Notes under the pieces: model-generated | What the model was told of the DNA's origin: nothing | The model's database searches: none | Seen by the model: the letters and a program-made list of their open reading frames with translations, nothing else | Source of the DNA: an uncultured bacterium | GTDB lineage: Bacteria > Verrucomicrobiota > Kiritimatiellia > PWTM01 | Length of the DNA stretch: 64,000 nucleotides | Assembly (NCBI GenBank): GCA_938010045.1 | Contig: CALLFZ010000033.1 | Span: 21,979-85,978 of the forward strand | Direction: 5' to 3' | Shown here: in pieces, positions 28,031-36,681 of the stretch | How positions within the stretch are numbered: the stretch's first letter is position 1 | Layout: every line of letters starts with the position of its first letter | Position numbers and translations under genes: made by a program

Positions 28031-29508
28031 CGGGTGGCACCTCCCGTGTCGTCTGCGCTTCGCCATACGGCGCGCACGCTCTTCACGTGGACGGCGCCGC
28101 GGAAGCGTCCAATCACCCGCACCTCCAGTTCGCGGGCGCCGGCAGGCATCTCCGCGGTCACCTGCGCGAGGGTCCCGTCGCGGCGGCGAAGCGTCGGCAT
28201 TTTGTTCATGAATCGCGGAATGATCACCTCTCGAGTCTCGCCCGTCCGTCGCAGGGAGCCGACGATCTCAATCTGGCCGTCTGGGGGTACGGCATCCACG
28301 AGCATTTCCAGCTGCAGTCGACGGCCGGGCGAGACGGGGAGCGGGCGGCTGACAAGTTCCATCTCACGAGCGGGGTCGTCCGATTCGAGCCGGAAGGCGG
28401 CGGCCGGTGGATCGGCCGCCGGCCGGAGCGCGATGACGCTCTGGGCGCGGCGGTTGCCGTAACGGACGGTCCACCCCTCAAGAGGCGGCGGACCCGAGGG
28501 CGGCACAGGCAGCAGATTGCCCTCGGTGGGCAGCGCCGAGGCTGAAGGTTCGCGAGCGGGGATCTCGAGGCGCCGTCCCGCGTACCACAGGTATGCGGCA
28601 AAACCCCCGAGCACGACCAGCGAGAGCGCGGCACCCAGCGCCAGGGCCGCGCGCCGCCATCGGCGTGCGTGTCCCCGCAGACGTTCCACGTCGTCGGCGG
28701 CGGGTGCGCCGCGGGCGCCGTCCTCTTCGCGCTCGGGCGGTCGAAAGGAGACCACCTCGCGGATCGGGCGGCGTGCGAGCAAGGGATCGGCCTTGAGGAA
28801 CGCGGCGGCTTCGTCGGGCCAGCCGCGGGCGGCGATGGCGACGCGGCAGGCATCGAGGTCGAACGCGACACGGCGGAACCAGACTGCGCCGGCCTCGTCA
28901 TCGTAGAGCACATACGAGGCGCGCGGATCGCCGTCGCGCGGGCACCCCACCGAGCCAACGTTGACGAGGTATCGTTTGCCGGGTTCGAGTTCGAAGTCCT
29001 GCGGTTCGAGGCGGTGGGGGGTGCCACTGGCGCCGAGCACGAAGAGGGCCGGGCGATGGGTGTGGCCAATGAAGATCACCGGTTCGCGCGCCGCGGACCA
29101 TGCGATCTGCGCATCCCTCGGTTCCTCCACATAGTCGAACCGTCCGGGCGCGGCGCAACTGGCATGGGCACACCGAAATGTGCGGCCGACGAGCTGCAGG
29201 GGCCACGTCCCGATCCAACGGATCGCCTCCCGAGCGACGGCCGCGCGCGTGCGGTCCAGGATATCGCGCGCGACGGGGTGAAAGCCGTCCGGCGACATGC
29301 GTCCGGCGAGCACCGCGTCGTGATTGCCGAGAGCGACGCGCCACGCCTCGCCGTAGAGTGACTCGAGCACCTCCACCGGCTGGGGACCGTAGCCGACCAC
29401 ATCGCCGAGACAGAGGATGCGGTCGGCCTGCTGCTGGGCGATGTCGCGCAGCACGGCCCGCCAGGCGGTGAGGTTCGCGTGCAGGTCGGATACGATCGCG
29501 TACTTCAC
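28027..29508 (-). CDS. Membrane-tethered metallophosphoesterase with extra C-terminal domain
   Basis: The first 240 residues form a calcineurin-like phosphoesterase: IVSDLHANLTAW (DxH), CLGDVVGYGPQP (GDxxxYG), ALGNHDAVL (GNHD), and GHTHRPALF (GHTH). A linker leads to a single membrane helix (about 292-312, ALALGAALSLVVLGGFAAYLW) and then about 180 residues rich in beta strands (GRRLQLEMLVDAVPPDGQIE, GARELEVRVIGRF) that resemble a carbohydrate-binding-like sandwich. With no signal peptide, the esterase faces the cytosol and the C-terminal domain would lie outside. Start is GTG. It sits between the norspermidine dehydrogenase (43 bases) and the MBL gene (ATGA overlap). Confidence 0.78.
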   Translation of the reverse strand: MKYAIVSDLHANLTAWRAVLRDIAQQQADRILCLGDVVGYGPQPVEVLESLYGEAWRVALGNHDAVLAGRMSPDGFHPVARDILDRTRAAVAREAIRWIGTWPLQLVGRTFRCAHASCAAPGRFDYVEEPRDAQIAWSAAREPVIFIGHTHRPALFVLGASGTPHRLEPQDFELEPGKRYLVNVGSVGCPRDGDPRASYVLYDDEAGAVWFRRVAFDLDACRVAIAARGWPDEAAAFLKADPLLARRPIREVVSFRPPEREEDGARGAPAADDVERLRGHARRWRRAALALGAALSLVVLGGFAAYLWYAGRRLEIPAREPSASALPTEGNLLPVPPSGPPPLEGWTVRYGNRRAQSVIALRPAADPPAAAFRLESDDPAREMELVSRPLPVSPGRRLQLEMLVDAVPPDGQIEIVGSLRRTGETREVIIPRFMNKMPTLRRRDGTLAQVTAEMPAGARELEVRVIGRFRGAVHVKSVRAVWRSADDTGGATR

Positions 29509-29551
29509 GCGCGCCCTCGCGCCGGTTGGGCCGGGATGCGCCGGCGGTCCC

Positions 29552-31024
29552 TCAACGGTTGCGGCGTGCGCGCGCCACCGTCTTCGAAGCGCGGCCCGCC
29601 TTCGGTGTCGCCGCAGCGGCTGGGCGCGCCGACTTCGCGCGTACGGCGCGTCGAACGGGCTTCGTCCGCGTTGGGGCTGCGGATGCGCTGGGCGGTTTCG
29701 GTACGGAGATCATCGGATTTGCGGCCGAAATCGTGATGGTGACTGTTGAGCGCTCGATCTCGTTCTCGAGCGGGCCCACGGTGCCGTCGAAGGAAAGCCG
29801 GCTGCCGGGCCGCAGCTCGACGATCTCGGTGGGCAAGCCGAGCCGCGCGAGCAGCTCGATGAAGGGATCGGGGTCGAGCTCCTCGACGTTGACCATCGTG
29901 CGGCAGTCCCAGGGGCCCTGCGCGATGAGCATCGCGGCGGCGACGGGCGGCACGCCCGCGGTGTAGCTGATCGCCTGCGACTCGACCTCCTCGTAGCACT
30001 TCTTGTGGTCCGAAACCTGGTAGATCAGCACCTCGCGGCGACGGCCGTTCTTCCAGCCCTTCACGAAGTCCCCAATCCAAGTTTTGCCGACGTAGTTCGG
30101 CGCGAGGGTCTTCGGGTCCGGCAGCAGAGCCTTCACGACCTTGAGCGGCACAACCTCCTGGCCGGTGGACAGCCGCACGGGCAGGTGGGAAAGAAATCCG
30201 AGCGTGCGCAGCACCGTGAAGACGTTGATGTAGTGGTCGCTGAAGCCCATCCAAAAGCGCACGCTGTTCGCGTCCATATTCTGCGAGAGCGAATGTAGCT
30301 CGTCATGTCCATTCAGATACACGGGCTGCCGTCCGACCACCGGGAACTCGTGGACCCGCTTCACGGTGTGCGTGGGATACTCGCGCCACTGGCGGTCAAT
30401 CCACGTCCACACCTTGATGAACTCGCGGAAGTTGATCTCGGGATCGAAGTTCGTCGCGAAGTAGCGGCCGTGGCTGCCCGCGTTGACGTCGACGATGTCG
30501 ATCGTGTCGAGTCGTTCGAAGTAGTGCTTTTTCGCGTAGGCGGCGTAGGCGTTCACGACCCCCGGATCGAAGCCCACACCGAGAATGGCAGTGAGGCCCC
30601 GCTCGCGGCACCGGTCGCGCCGCTTCCACTCGTAGTTCGCGTACCAGGGCGGGTTTTCGCAGACCTTGTCCGGCTCTTCGTGGATCGCGGTGTCGAGATA
30701 CGCAGCGCCGGTTTCGAGGCACGCCTCGAGCACGGACATGTTCACGAAGGCGTTCGCAAGGTTGATGACGATCTGCGACTGCGTCTCGCGGATCAGCTTC
30801 ACGGTGGCGGGGATATCGAGCGCGTTGAGCTCGCGCGCATAGAGCCGGCCCGCTGAGTGTTTCAGGTGGTTCTTCCGGCGGACGCTCTCGATGATCTCCT
30901 CACACTTGGAGACAGTGCGAGAGGCCAGGCAGATGTCGCCCAGCACGTCGTTGTTCATGGCTGCCTTGTGCGCGGCGACATGCGCGACGCCGCCGGCACC
31001 GATGATCATCACATTGCGCTTCAT
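29552..31024 (-). CDS. Carboxynorspermidine/carboxyspermidine dehydrogenase with basic C-terminal tail
   Basis: This belongs to the saccharopine-dehydrogenase fold. With NspC it makes norspermidine or spermidine by condensing a diamine with aspartate semialdehyde. The start MKRNVMIIGAGGVAHVAAHK holds the NAD(P) site; LGVGFDPGVVNAYAAYA, NFDPEINFREF and YISYTAGVPP-like segments (AISYTAGVPPVAAAMLIAQG) match the CANSDH subgroup. The catalytic part ends near residue 400. A further 85 or so residues have no match in the family as I know it; the last 55 are Ala/Arg/Lys/Pro-rich and histone H1-like. GGAG precedes the ATG. The partner decarboxylase lies 57 bases upstream. Confidence 0.87.
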   Translation of the reverse strand: MKRNVMIIGAGGVAHVAAHKAAMNNDVLGDICLASRTVSKCEEIIESVRRKNHLKHSAGRLYARELNALDIPATVKLIRETQSQIVINLANAFVNMSVLEACLETGAAYLDTAIHEEPDKVCENPPWYANYEWKRRDRCRERGLTAILGVGFDPGVVNAYAAYAKKHYFERLDTIDIVDVNAGSHGRYFATNFDPEINFREFIKVWTWIDRQWREYPTHTVKRVHEFPVVGRQPVYLNGHDELHSLSQNMDANSVRFWMGFSDHYINVFTVLRTLGFLSHLPVRLSTGQEVVPLKVVKALLPDPKTLAPNYVGKTWIGDFVKGWKNGRRREVLIYQVSDHKKCYEEVESQAISYTAGVPPVAAAMLIAQGPWDCRTMVNVEELDPDPFIELLARLGLPTEIVELRPGSRLSFDGTVGPLENEIERSTVTITISAANPMISVPKPPSASAAPTRTKPVRRAVRAKSARPAAAATPKAGRASKTVARARRNR

Positions 31025-31081
31025 GGGTGATCTCCGCTGCCGCGCCGCGGCTTGGGACGCGCCGCGAGCGTGGCGTACCTA

Positions 31082-32218
31082 CTATTGCGAATCGTGCGCC
31101 GACACGCAACGCCGCGAGAGCGAGTCGAGGTAGTCGCGGTAGTCGAACTCGGCGAGTGTTTCGATCCGGCCGTTCGCGCGACGCACGCGGATCGCGGGCA
31201 TCGCCAAGCCGTTGAACCAATTGTTCTTCACCATCGTGTAGCCGGCGGCGTCGGCGATGCGCACGCGGTCGCCAGGGCGCAGGCGCCGAGCGAGGCGGTA
31301 GCGGCCGAACACGTCGCCCGCGAGGCAGGAGCGCCCGGCGACGATTACCTCGTGCGGCCCCGGCGGGGGCCACCGGAGGCGCGGCGACGTCCGGTAAATG
31401 AGATGATCGAGCATGTGCGCCTCGATCGAGGCGTCGACGATCGCGATCTCCGCTTCGTTGTGCACGACGTCGACGACCGTCACGACGAGCTCGGCCGACT
31501 GCGTCACGACCGCGTCGCCGGGCTCGAGGTACACCTCGAGATCAAACTCGCGCCGGAAGTCGGCGAGCTGCCGGATGAACTTCGCGAGCGGGTAGCCGGG
31601 GCTCGTGAACGCAAGGCCACCGCCGAGGCTCACCCAGCGCACGCGCCGCAACAGCGGGCCGAACTCGCGCCCGAGCCGGCGGAGCTGGCGTTCAAAGGCG
31701 CGGTAGTCCGCGTTTTCGCAGTTGAAGTGGAACATCACGCCGTCGAGCCGGTCCGCCGCGCGCCGCAGCGCCGCGCGGTCGGTCACGCCGAGCCGCGAGA
31801 ACCGCCGCGCGGGGTCGGCCAGATCGTAGTGCGAGTAGCTGAACCCGGGGTTCACGCGCACGCCGACCGGCCGGTCCCGACATTCAGCCGCGAACGCATC
31901 GAGTTGGGAGAGTGAATTGAAGATGACCTTGTCGGCGTAGCGCACCGCCTCGCGGACCTCATCGGGGCGGTAGCCGACGCAGTAGGCGTGGACTTCGCGG
32001 CCGAACTTTTCGCGGCCCAGGCGCGCCTCGTAAACGCTGCTGCTCGTGGTGCCGTCGAGCGAGTCGCGCATGAGGTCAAACACTCCCCAGGTCGAGAAGC
32101 ACTTCAGCGCGAGCACCGCCTTGACGCCCGCGCGCTCGCGCACGCGGCGCACGATCGCGAGATTGCGGGCCAGCCGCTGCTCATCGAGCAAGTAATAGGG
32201 CGTGTCGAATTCGGGCAT
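31082..32218 (-). CDS. nspC: Carboxynorspermidine decarboxylase
   Basis: This PLP-dependent, alanine-racemase-fold enzyme removes the carboxylate from carboxy(nor)spermidine to give norspermidine or spermidine. The 378-residue form starts MPEFDTPYYLLDEQRLARN after a GGGAG site; the frame extends 62 codons further without resemblance. Signatures: the PLP lysine in AVLALKCFSTWGVF, HFNCENADY, WVSLGGGLAFTSPGYP, YLEPGDAVV, and GRSCLAGDVFG plus AGYTMVKNNWFNG for the dimer active site. With the next gene it forms the alternative polyamine pathway known from Vibrio and many gut bacteria. Probable first gene of a four-gene operon. Confidence 0.93.
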   Translation of the reverse strand: MPEFDTPYYLLDEQRLARNLAIVRRVRERAGVKAVLALKCFSTWGVFDLMRDSLDGTTSSSVYEARLGREKFGREVHAYCVGYRPDEVREAVRYADKVIFNSLSQLDAFAAECRDRPVGVRVNPGFSYSHYDLADPARRFSRLGVTDRAALRRAADRLDGVMFHFNCENADYRAFERQLRRLGREFGPLLRRVRWVSLGGGLAFTSPGYPLAKFIRQLADFRREFDLEVYLEPGDAVVTQSAELVVTVVDVVHNEAEIAIVDASIEAHMLDHLIYRTSPRLRWPPPGPHEVIVAGRSCLAGDVFGRYRLARRLRPGDRVRIADAAGYTMVKNNWFNGLAMPAIRVRRANGRIETLAEFDYRDYLDSLSRRCVSAHDSQ

Positions 32219-32261
32219 GATCGCGCTCCCCCGTCCGGCGCCGCCGCGCCGGCCGCGCCGC

Positions 32262-32289
32262 AGTGTACTTGCTCGCGTACGGTGCGCAA
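32262..32289 (-). promoter_or_regulatory. Putative promoter of the nspC operon
   Basis: On the minus strand TTGCGC (32289-32284) and TACACT (32267-32262) are 16 bases apart. The -35 hexamer is identical to those proposed for cysS and the glycosyltransferase at 35017. Leader about 37 bases, with the GGGAG site near its end. Confidence 0.45.
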
Positions 32290-32443
32290 GCCCGCGGTGC
32301 GCCAGTGAACGCCGGGCTCGGGCCGAACGAACCCTGCCCCTCCCCGATGAAGCAGCAGCGGAGGCTCCGAAGGCACGGCGCGGAACCAGCGGCGCCCCGC
32401 TCACGGGGTCCGGCGGGCGGCGCGAGAGCGCACGCGCCGCCGG

Positions 32444-34375
32444 TCAAACCGCGTCCGGCGAGACCCGCCGGACAAGGCCGGGCGGCAGCTCCTGCAGAAA
32501 GCGGGAGGGCGAATAGAACTGCGGCGAGCGGTCGCGGCCGATCCGGACGCGCGGCACGCAGAGGAACAGAAGGTCGCGCGCGCGGGTGATCGCGACATAG
32601 AAGAGGCGCCGTTCCTCCGCGAGCGCCTCGCGGCCGCCCTCCATCATCGCGCGGCCGGAGGGAAACATGCCGTCGGCCAGCCAGATCACCAACACGACCG
32701 GCCATTCCAGCCCCTTGGCCTGGTGCACGGTGGAGAGCAGCATGCGGTCGTCCGCGTCGTGCGCATCGGGCGTCGCGGCCGCGTCCACGTTGGTGAGCAG
32801 CGCAACCTCTTCCAAAAATGCCGTGACGGTGTCGAAGCGCGCGATGTACCGCTCGAGCTCGTCAATGTCGTCGCGGCGCCGTTCGGGGTCATCGAACGTT
32901 TCCGTCAGGTGCCGCGCGTAGACGGCCTCGGTGAAGCGGTGGATGAGTTCGGCGGGGCGCGCGAGGTCTGCCGCCGCGAACGCGCCCTCCCACGCGGTCC
33001 AGTCCGCCACGGCGGGTGCGGGCAGCGCGGCGGCCAGACGCGCGCGATCCTCGGCGACGAGCGGCGACCACCGGCCGCCGAGGTGGCGCCAAAGGGAGCG
33101 GGCGGTCGCCTCACCGACCCTCGGCAGCAACATCAAAAGCCGCGTGAACGCGAGTTCGTCCGCCGGATCGGCCGCCAGCCGCAGCGGCGCGAGCACGTCC
33201 TTGATGTGGGCTTGTTCGAAAAAGCGCACGCCGGAGACGATGCGAAACGGAAGGCCGCCGTGCTGCAGTTCGAGCTGGACCTCGAGCGCGTGGTAGTGCG
33301 AGCGGTAGAGCACCGCGATGTCGCGCCACGCGTACCCGGAGGCGTGGAGCTCCTCCGCGGTCTCGCGAACGAACCGCGCCTGCTGGCGGCCGTCGCGCAG
33401 GTTCGCGCAGAACGGTGCCAGCCCGTCCGTGCGCACCGCGCGCAGCGTTTTTTGAAACTGCTCCGGGTTGCCCGCGATGCAGGCGTTCGCCACCGCGAGA
33501 ATGCCCGGCACGCTGCGGTAGTTCATCTCAAGCCGCACGACGAACGCATCCGGGTAGCGCTGAGGAAAGGAGAGAAAATTGCGGTAGTCCGCGCCGCGCC
33601 ACGAATAGATGCTCTGAAAGTCATCGCCGACAACGAGCAGGTTGCGGTGCCGCGCCGCGACCTCATCCACGAGGCGCGCCTGGGCGGGGTTCGTGTCCTG
33701 ATACTCATCCACGAGCACATGAAGAAACTGATCGCGGTAGCGCTCGAGCACGTCCGGCGCCCGCGCGAAAAGTTCGAGCGCCAGCTCGAGCAGATCGTCA
33801 AAGTCCACGCCGCGGACGGCCTGTTTCGCGGCCGCGTAGTCCCGCACGGCCGCCGCGATCGTCTCGGGCGGCAGGGGTAGGTCCTCGAAGCGGCGGGGCA
33901 CCGCGTCCAGCGGATCCTCGCCGCGGTTGCGCGCGAGACTGATCGCGTCGTGCAGCACCTCAACCTTCGGAAAGTGCGCATATGCGCGACGCGCTTCGGC
34001 AGTCGCGCGGCGCAGCAAGGACTGCGCGTCGTCGTCGTCGAGGATGACGAACGAAGCGTCGAGGCCGACGCGCGGTGCGTGGCGCCGCAGCAAGCGGTGG
34101 GCAAAGTGGTGGAAGGTGCCGCCCCAGACGCCGCCGACGGCCTCGCCGACGAGGTGGCGCGCGCGGTCGAGCATCTCGCGCGCGGCGCGGTTCGTGAAGG
34201 TGAGCAGCAGGATCCGCTCCGGCGGCACGCCGCGCTCGACGAGGTGAGCCACGCGGTAGGTGAGCGTGCGGGTCTTGCCAGTGCCCGCGGCGGCGATCAC
34301 GAGCACCGGTCCGTCCGGCGCGAGCGCCGCGGCGCGTTGTTCAGGGTTCAGGTCCCGGTCAAAGTCCACCGGCAT
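32444..34375 (-). CDS. UvrD/PcrA-family superfamily I DNA helicase
   Basis: This 3'-5' helicase of 643 residues is shorter than UvrD (about 720) and lacks its C-terminal Tudor-like part. Motifs in order: LNPEQRAAALAPDGPVLVIA (Q-motif), AAAGTGKTRTLTYRVAHL (I), LLLTFTNRAAREM (Ia), HVLVDEYQDTNPAQ (II), LLVVGDDFQSIYSWRGAD (III), VRLEMNYRSVPGIL (IV), STVHQAKGLEWPVVLVIWL (V) and ERRLFYVAITRARDLLFL (VI). The ATG at 34375 overlaps the NUDIX gene by 17 bases, so the pair is cotranscribed. The frame remains open far upstream, but only as the shadow of the NUDIX gene. Confidence 0.92.
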   Translation of the reverse strand: MPVDFDRDLNPEQRAAALAPDGPVLVIAAAGTGKTRTLTYRVAHLVERGVPPERILLLTFTNRAAREMLDRARHLVGEAVGGVWGGTFHHFAHRLLRRHAPRVGLDASFVILDDDDAQSLLRRATAEARRAYAHFPKVEVLHDAISLARNRGEDPLDAVPRRFEDLPLPPETIAAAVRDYAAAKQAVRGVDFDDLLELALELFARAPDVLERYRDQFLHVLVDEYQDTNPAQARLVDEVAARHRNLLVVGDDFQSIYSWRGADYRNFLSFPQRYPDAFVVRLEMNYRSVPGILAVANACIAGNPEQFQKTLRAVRTDGLAPFCANLRDGRQQARFVRETAEELHASGYAWRDIAVLYRSHYHALEVQLELQHGGLPFRIVSGVRFFEQAHIKDVLAPLRLAADPADELAFTRLLMLLPRVGEATARSLWRHLGGRWSPLVAEDRARLAAALPAPAVADWTAWEGAFAAADLARPAELIHRFTEAVYARHLTETFDDPERRRDDIDELERYIARFDTVTAFLEEVALLTNVDAAATPDAHDADDRMLLSTVHQAKGLEWPVVLVIWLADGMFPSGRAMMEGGREALAEERRLFYVAITRARDLLFLCVPRVRIGRDRSPQFYSPSRFLQELPPGLVRRVSPDAV

Positions 34376-34907
34376 CGAGCCAGCCCCGCAGCTCCGCGAG
34401 CGCCCAGGCGGCGAGGGTCTTGCCGTCGCGAATCGTGTTCTCGCGCAACGCCTGCCGCAATTCATCCGGCCGCAGCCGGAGCAGCTCCAGCTGTTCGTCG
34501 GCGTCGAGGTCGGCCGGGCGCGCCGCCTCCTCGCAGTCGGCGAGAAATAGGTCAATCCATTCGTCCGTATAGCCCGGCGAAGCGAGCACGCGGCCCAAGT
34601 GGCGGAGCCGCGTGGCGGTGCGGCCGGTTTCTTCGAGCAGTTCCCGACGGGCGGCTGCTTCGGGCGCCTCGCCGGGCTCGCGGAGGCCCGCGCAGAGTTC
34701 CACCACGACCGCCTCGACCGCCTTCCGGTACTGCCGCACGAGCAGAAAGTCGCCGTTCGGCAGCCGCGGCAGCACGGCGACCGCGGGCGCGTGCCGAACG
34801 ATCTCGCGGACCGACCTCCGGCCGTCGGCGAGCTCCACATCGAGCACCTCGAGACGTACGACGCGTCCCTCGTAGATGGTGCGCGCGGTGAGCGTTGTCT
34901 CATGCAT
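34359..34907 (-). CDS. NUDIX hydrolase, ADP-ribose pyrophosphatase type
   Basis: This enzyme hydrolyses ADP-ribose or related nucleoside-diphosphate sugars. The 182-residue protein from the ATG at 34907 carries the Nudix box GLREPGEAPEAAARRELLEETG (GX5EX7REUXEEXGU, about 79-100). VRQYRKAVEAVVVELCAG just before it and LASPGYTDEWIDLFLA after it are hallmarks of the ADPRase subgroup. AAAGGA about 9 bases upstream acts as SD, and a canonical TTGACA promoter lies further up. It overlaps the helicase gene. Confidence 0.92.
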   Translation of the reverse strand: MHETTLTARTIYEGRVVRLEVLDVELADGRRSVREIVRHAPAVAVLPRLPNGDFLLVRQYRKAVEAVVVELCAGLREPGEAPEAAARRELLEETGRTATRLRHLGRVLASPGYTDEWIDLFLADCEEAARPADLDADEQLELLRLRPDELRQALRENTIRDGKTLAAWALAELRGWLDAGGL

Positions 34908-34931
34908 CGGTCGTGTCCTTTCGCGCGGTCC

Positions 34932-34960
34932 GATATCCCCCAATGGGCGCGCGCTGTCAA
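34932..34960 (-). promoter_or_regulatory. Canonical sigma70-type promoter of the NUDIX-helicase pair
   Basis: On the minus strand TTGACA (34960-34955) and GATATC (34937-34932) are exactly 17 bases apart. This is the best match to the housekeeping consensus in the window. It lies back to back with the plus-strand promoter at 34976-35005. Confidence 0.6.
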
Positions 34961-34975
34961 ACGCGTGCGGCGGCA

Positions 34976-35005
34976 TTGCGCGGGGCGAGGGCTCGCGGCT
35001 ACGAT
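34976..35005 (+). promoter_or_regulatory. Putative promoter of the glycosyltransferase-folK-GH27 run
   Basis: TTGCGC (34976-34981) and TACGAT (35000-35005) are 18 bases apart, the same hexamers and spacing as before cysS. The start codon is 12 bases from the -10, predicting a leader of about 5 bases. Confidence 0.45.
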
Positions 35006-35016
35006 CTCGGTCAACC

Positions 35017-36162
35017 ATGCCTCCGTTCTCCGAGGACTGGACCCGACAGCGGGTTGTGCTGGGCCACGACTGGCTGACCGGTCGGCGCGGCGGCGAGCGC
35101 GTGCTCGAGGTGCTGGCCGGCATGTTCCCGGACGCTCCGATTCTGACGCTTCTGCACCGGCGGGAGGCGCTGCCGCCCACGCTGCGCGATCGCCGGATCA
35201 TCGCTTCGCCGCTCCAACGGCTGCCCGCCATCCACCGCGGGTACCGCTGGCTGCTGCCGCTGTTCCCGGCCGCGGTCCGCGCGCTCCGGTGTCCGCGCTG
35301 TGACCTGCTGATCACGACGAGCCACTGCGCGATCAAGGCGCTCCGCCCGCCGCCCGGTGCGCGGCACCTGTGCTACTGCTTCACGCCCATGCGCTATGCG
35401 TGGACGTTCGCGGACGAGTATTTCGGCCGCCGAACGCCCCTGCGGCTGGCCGTCACGCCGGTGCTCGCCGCGCTGCGTCACTGGGACCGGACGACGGCCA
35501 GCCTCGTGGACCGCTTCGCGACGATCAGCCGCCACGTGCGCGACCGCATCTGGGACGCGTACGAGCGCGATGCGGATATCGTGTACCCGCCCGTGCGACT
35601 CGACGTGTTCACGCCGTCCCCGTCCGCCTCGCCTCCGCGCGCCGATGAAGAACCCTATGACCTGGCGGTGGCGGCGCTGGTGCCCTACAAGCGGCTGGAC
35701 CTGGCGGTGCGGGTCTGCTCGCGGCTCGGCCGACGGCTGCTCATCGTCGGCGTCGGCAGCGAGGCGGCTCGGCTACGGCGGCTCGCGGGACCCACCGTGC
35801 AGTTTCTCGGAACCGTGCCGGACGAGACACTGCGCGAGCTCTATCGTGGATGTCGCTGTCTCATCTTCCCGGGCGAGGAGGACTTCGGACTGGCGCCGGT
35901 GGAGGCGCAGGCCTGCGGACGACCGGTCGTCGCCTACGCGCGCGGCGGAGCGGTGGAATCGGTCGTGGACGGCGAAACCGGCGTGCTGTTCCGGCCGCAG
36001 ACCGAGGAAGCGCTCGCCGCGGCGCTGGCGCGCGCCGACGCCATCGCATGGGACGGCCATCGGATTCGACGTCATGCCGAACGATTCAGCGAGAGCGCCT
36101 TCCGGGAGGCGTTGACGCGCGCGATCGAGGCGTGTCTCGAGCAACCGGAGGGCTCCCGATGA
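35017..36162 (+). CDS. Glycosyltransferase family 4 protein
   Basis: This is a GT-B fold retaining glycosyltransferase of 381 residues, similar to mannosyltransferases of O-antigen and capsule synthesis. The N-terminal lobe shows LGHDWLTGRRGGERVLEVLA and CYCFTPMRYAWTFADEYF; the C-terminal lobe shows AALVPYKRLDLAVRVCSRLG and the donor-site motif FPGEEDFGLAPVEAQACGRP (E-x7-E). It is cytosolic or membrane-associated. The ATG is chosen because the promoter-like pair lies just before it; no SD is visible. Its stop overlaps folK (ATGA). The flippase, GT2 and O-antigen ligase elsewhere in the window could act in the same pathway. Confidence 0.88.
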   Translation: MPPFSEDWTRQRVVLGHDWLTGRRGGERVLEVLAGMFPDAPILTLLHRREALPPTLRDRRIIASPLQRLPAIHRGYRWLLPLFPAAVRALRCPRCDLLITTSHCAIKALRPPPGARHLCYCFTPMRYAWTFADEYFGRRTPLRLAVTPVLAALRHWDRTTASLVDRFATISRHVRDRIWDAYERDADIVYPPVRLDVFTPSPSASPPRADEEPYDLAVAALVPYKRLDLAVRVCSRLGRRLLIVGVGSEAARLRRLAGPTVQFLGTVPDETLRELYRGCRCLIFPGEEDFGLAPVEAQACGRPVVAYARGGAVESVVDGETGVLFRPQTEEALAAALARADAIAWDGHRIRRHAERFSESAFREALTRAIEACLEQPEGSR

Positions 36163-36680
36163 ACGCGCCGCTGCGCGAGGCCGGGTTCAGCTTGGGCTCG
36201 AACCTCGGCGACCGGCTCGCGAACCTGCGCGCCGCGCGCACGGCGCTGGCCGGGACGCCCGGCGCCCGCCTGCTCGCCAGCGCGCCGGTCTATGAAACCG
36301 AGCCGGTCGGCGTCCGGCCCGAGCACCGTCACCTGAAGTTTTTGAACACGGTCGTCATCCTCGAAGCGCCGCTCGACGCGGACGCCTGGCTGGCGCGCAT
36401 TCGCGACATCGAAACCGCCCTCGGGCGCGTTCGTGCCGCCGATCGCTACGCGCCGCGCGGCGTGGATGTGGATCTTCTCTACTGTGGCGAGCTCACGATC
36501 GAGGAACCCCATCTCACGGTGCCCCACCCGAAATGGGCCGAGCGGCGGTTTGTTCTGCAACCGCTGGCCGATGTGCGGCCGAACCTGAGGCTGCCCGGCT
36601 GCGAGGGCGTCGTGGCCGAGGCTCTCGCTGCGCTCGACGATTCGCCGGCCGATGTTCGCCGACTGCTGGAAACTTGGTGA
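36159..36680 (+). CDS. folK: 6-hydroxymethyl-7,8-dihydropterin pyrophosphokinase
   Basis: The enzyme transfers pyrophosphate from ATP to hydroxymethyl-dihydropterin in folate synthesis. The 173-residue protein has GFSLGSNLGDRLANLR, SAPVYETEPVG, FLNTVVILEAP, the catalytic DRYAPRGVDVDLLYCG (RxxxRxxDxD) and VPHPKWAERRFVLQPLADV. The start overlaps the glycosyltransferase stop, and the GH27 gene starts 1 base after its end. Confidence 0.93.
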   Translation: MNAPLREAGFSLGSNLGDRLANLRAARTALAGTPGARLLASAPVYETEPVGVRPEHRHLKFLNTVVILEAPLDADAWLARIRDIETALGRVRAADRYAPRGVDVDLLYCGELTIEEPHLTVPHPKWAERRFVLQPLADVRPNLRLPGCEGVVAEALAALDDSPADVRRLLETW

Positions 36681-36681
36681 G

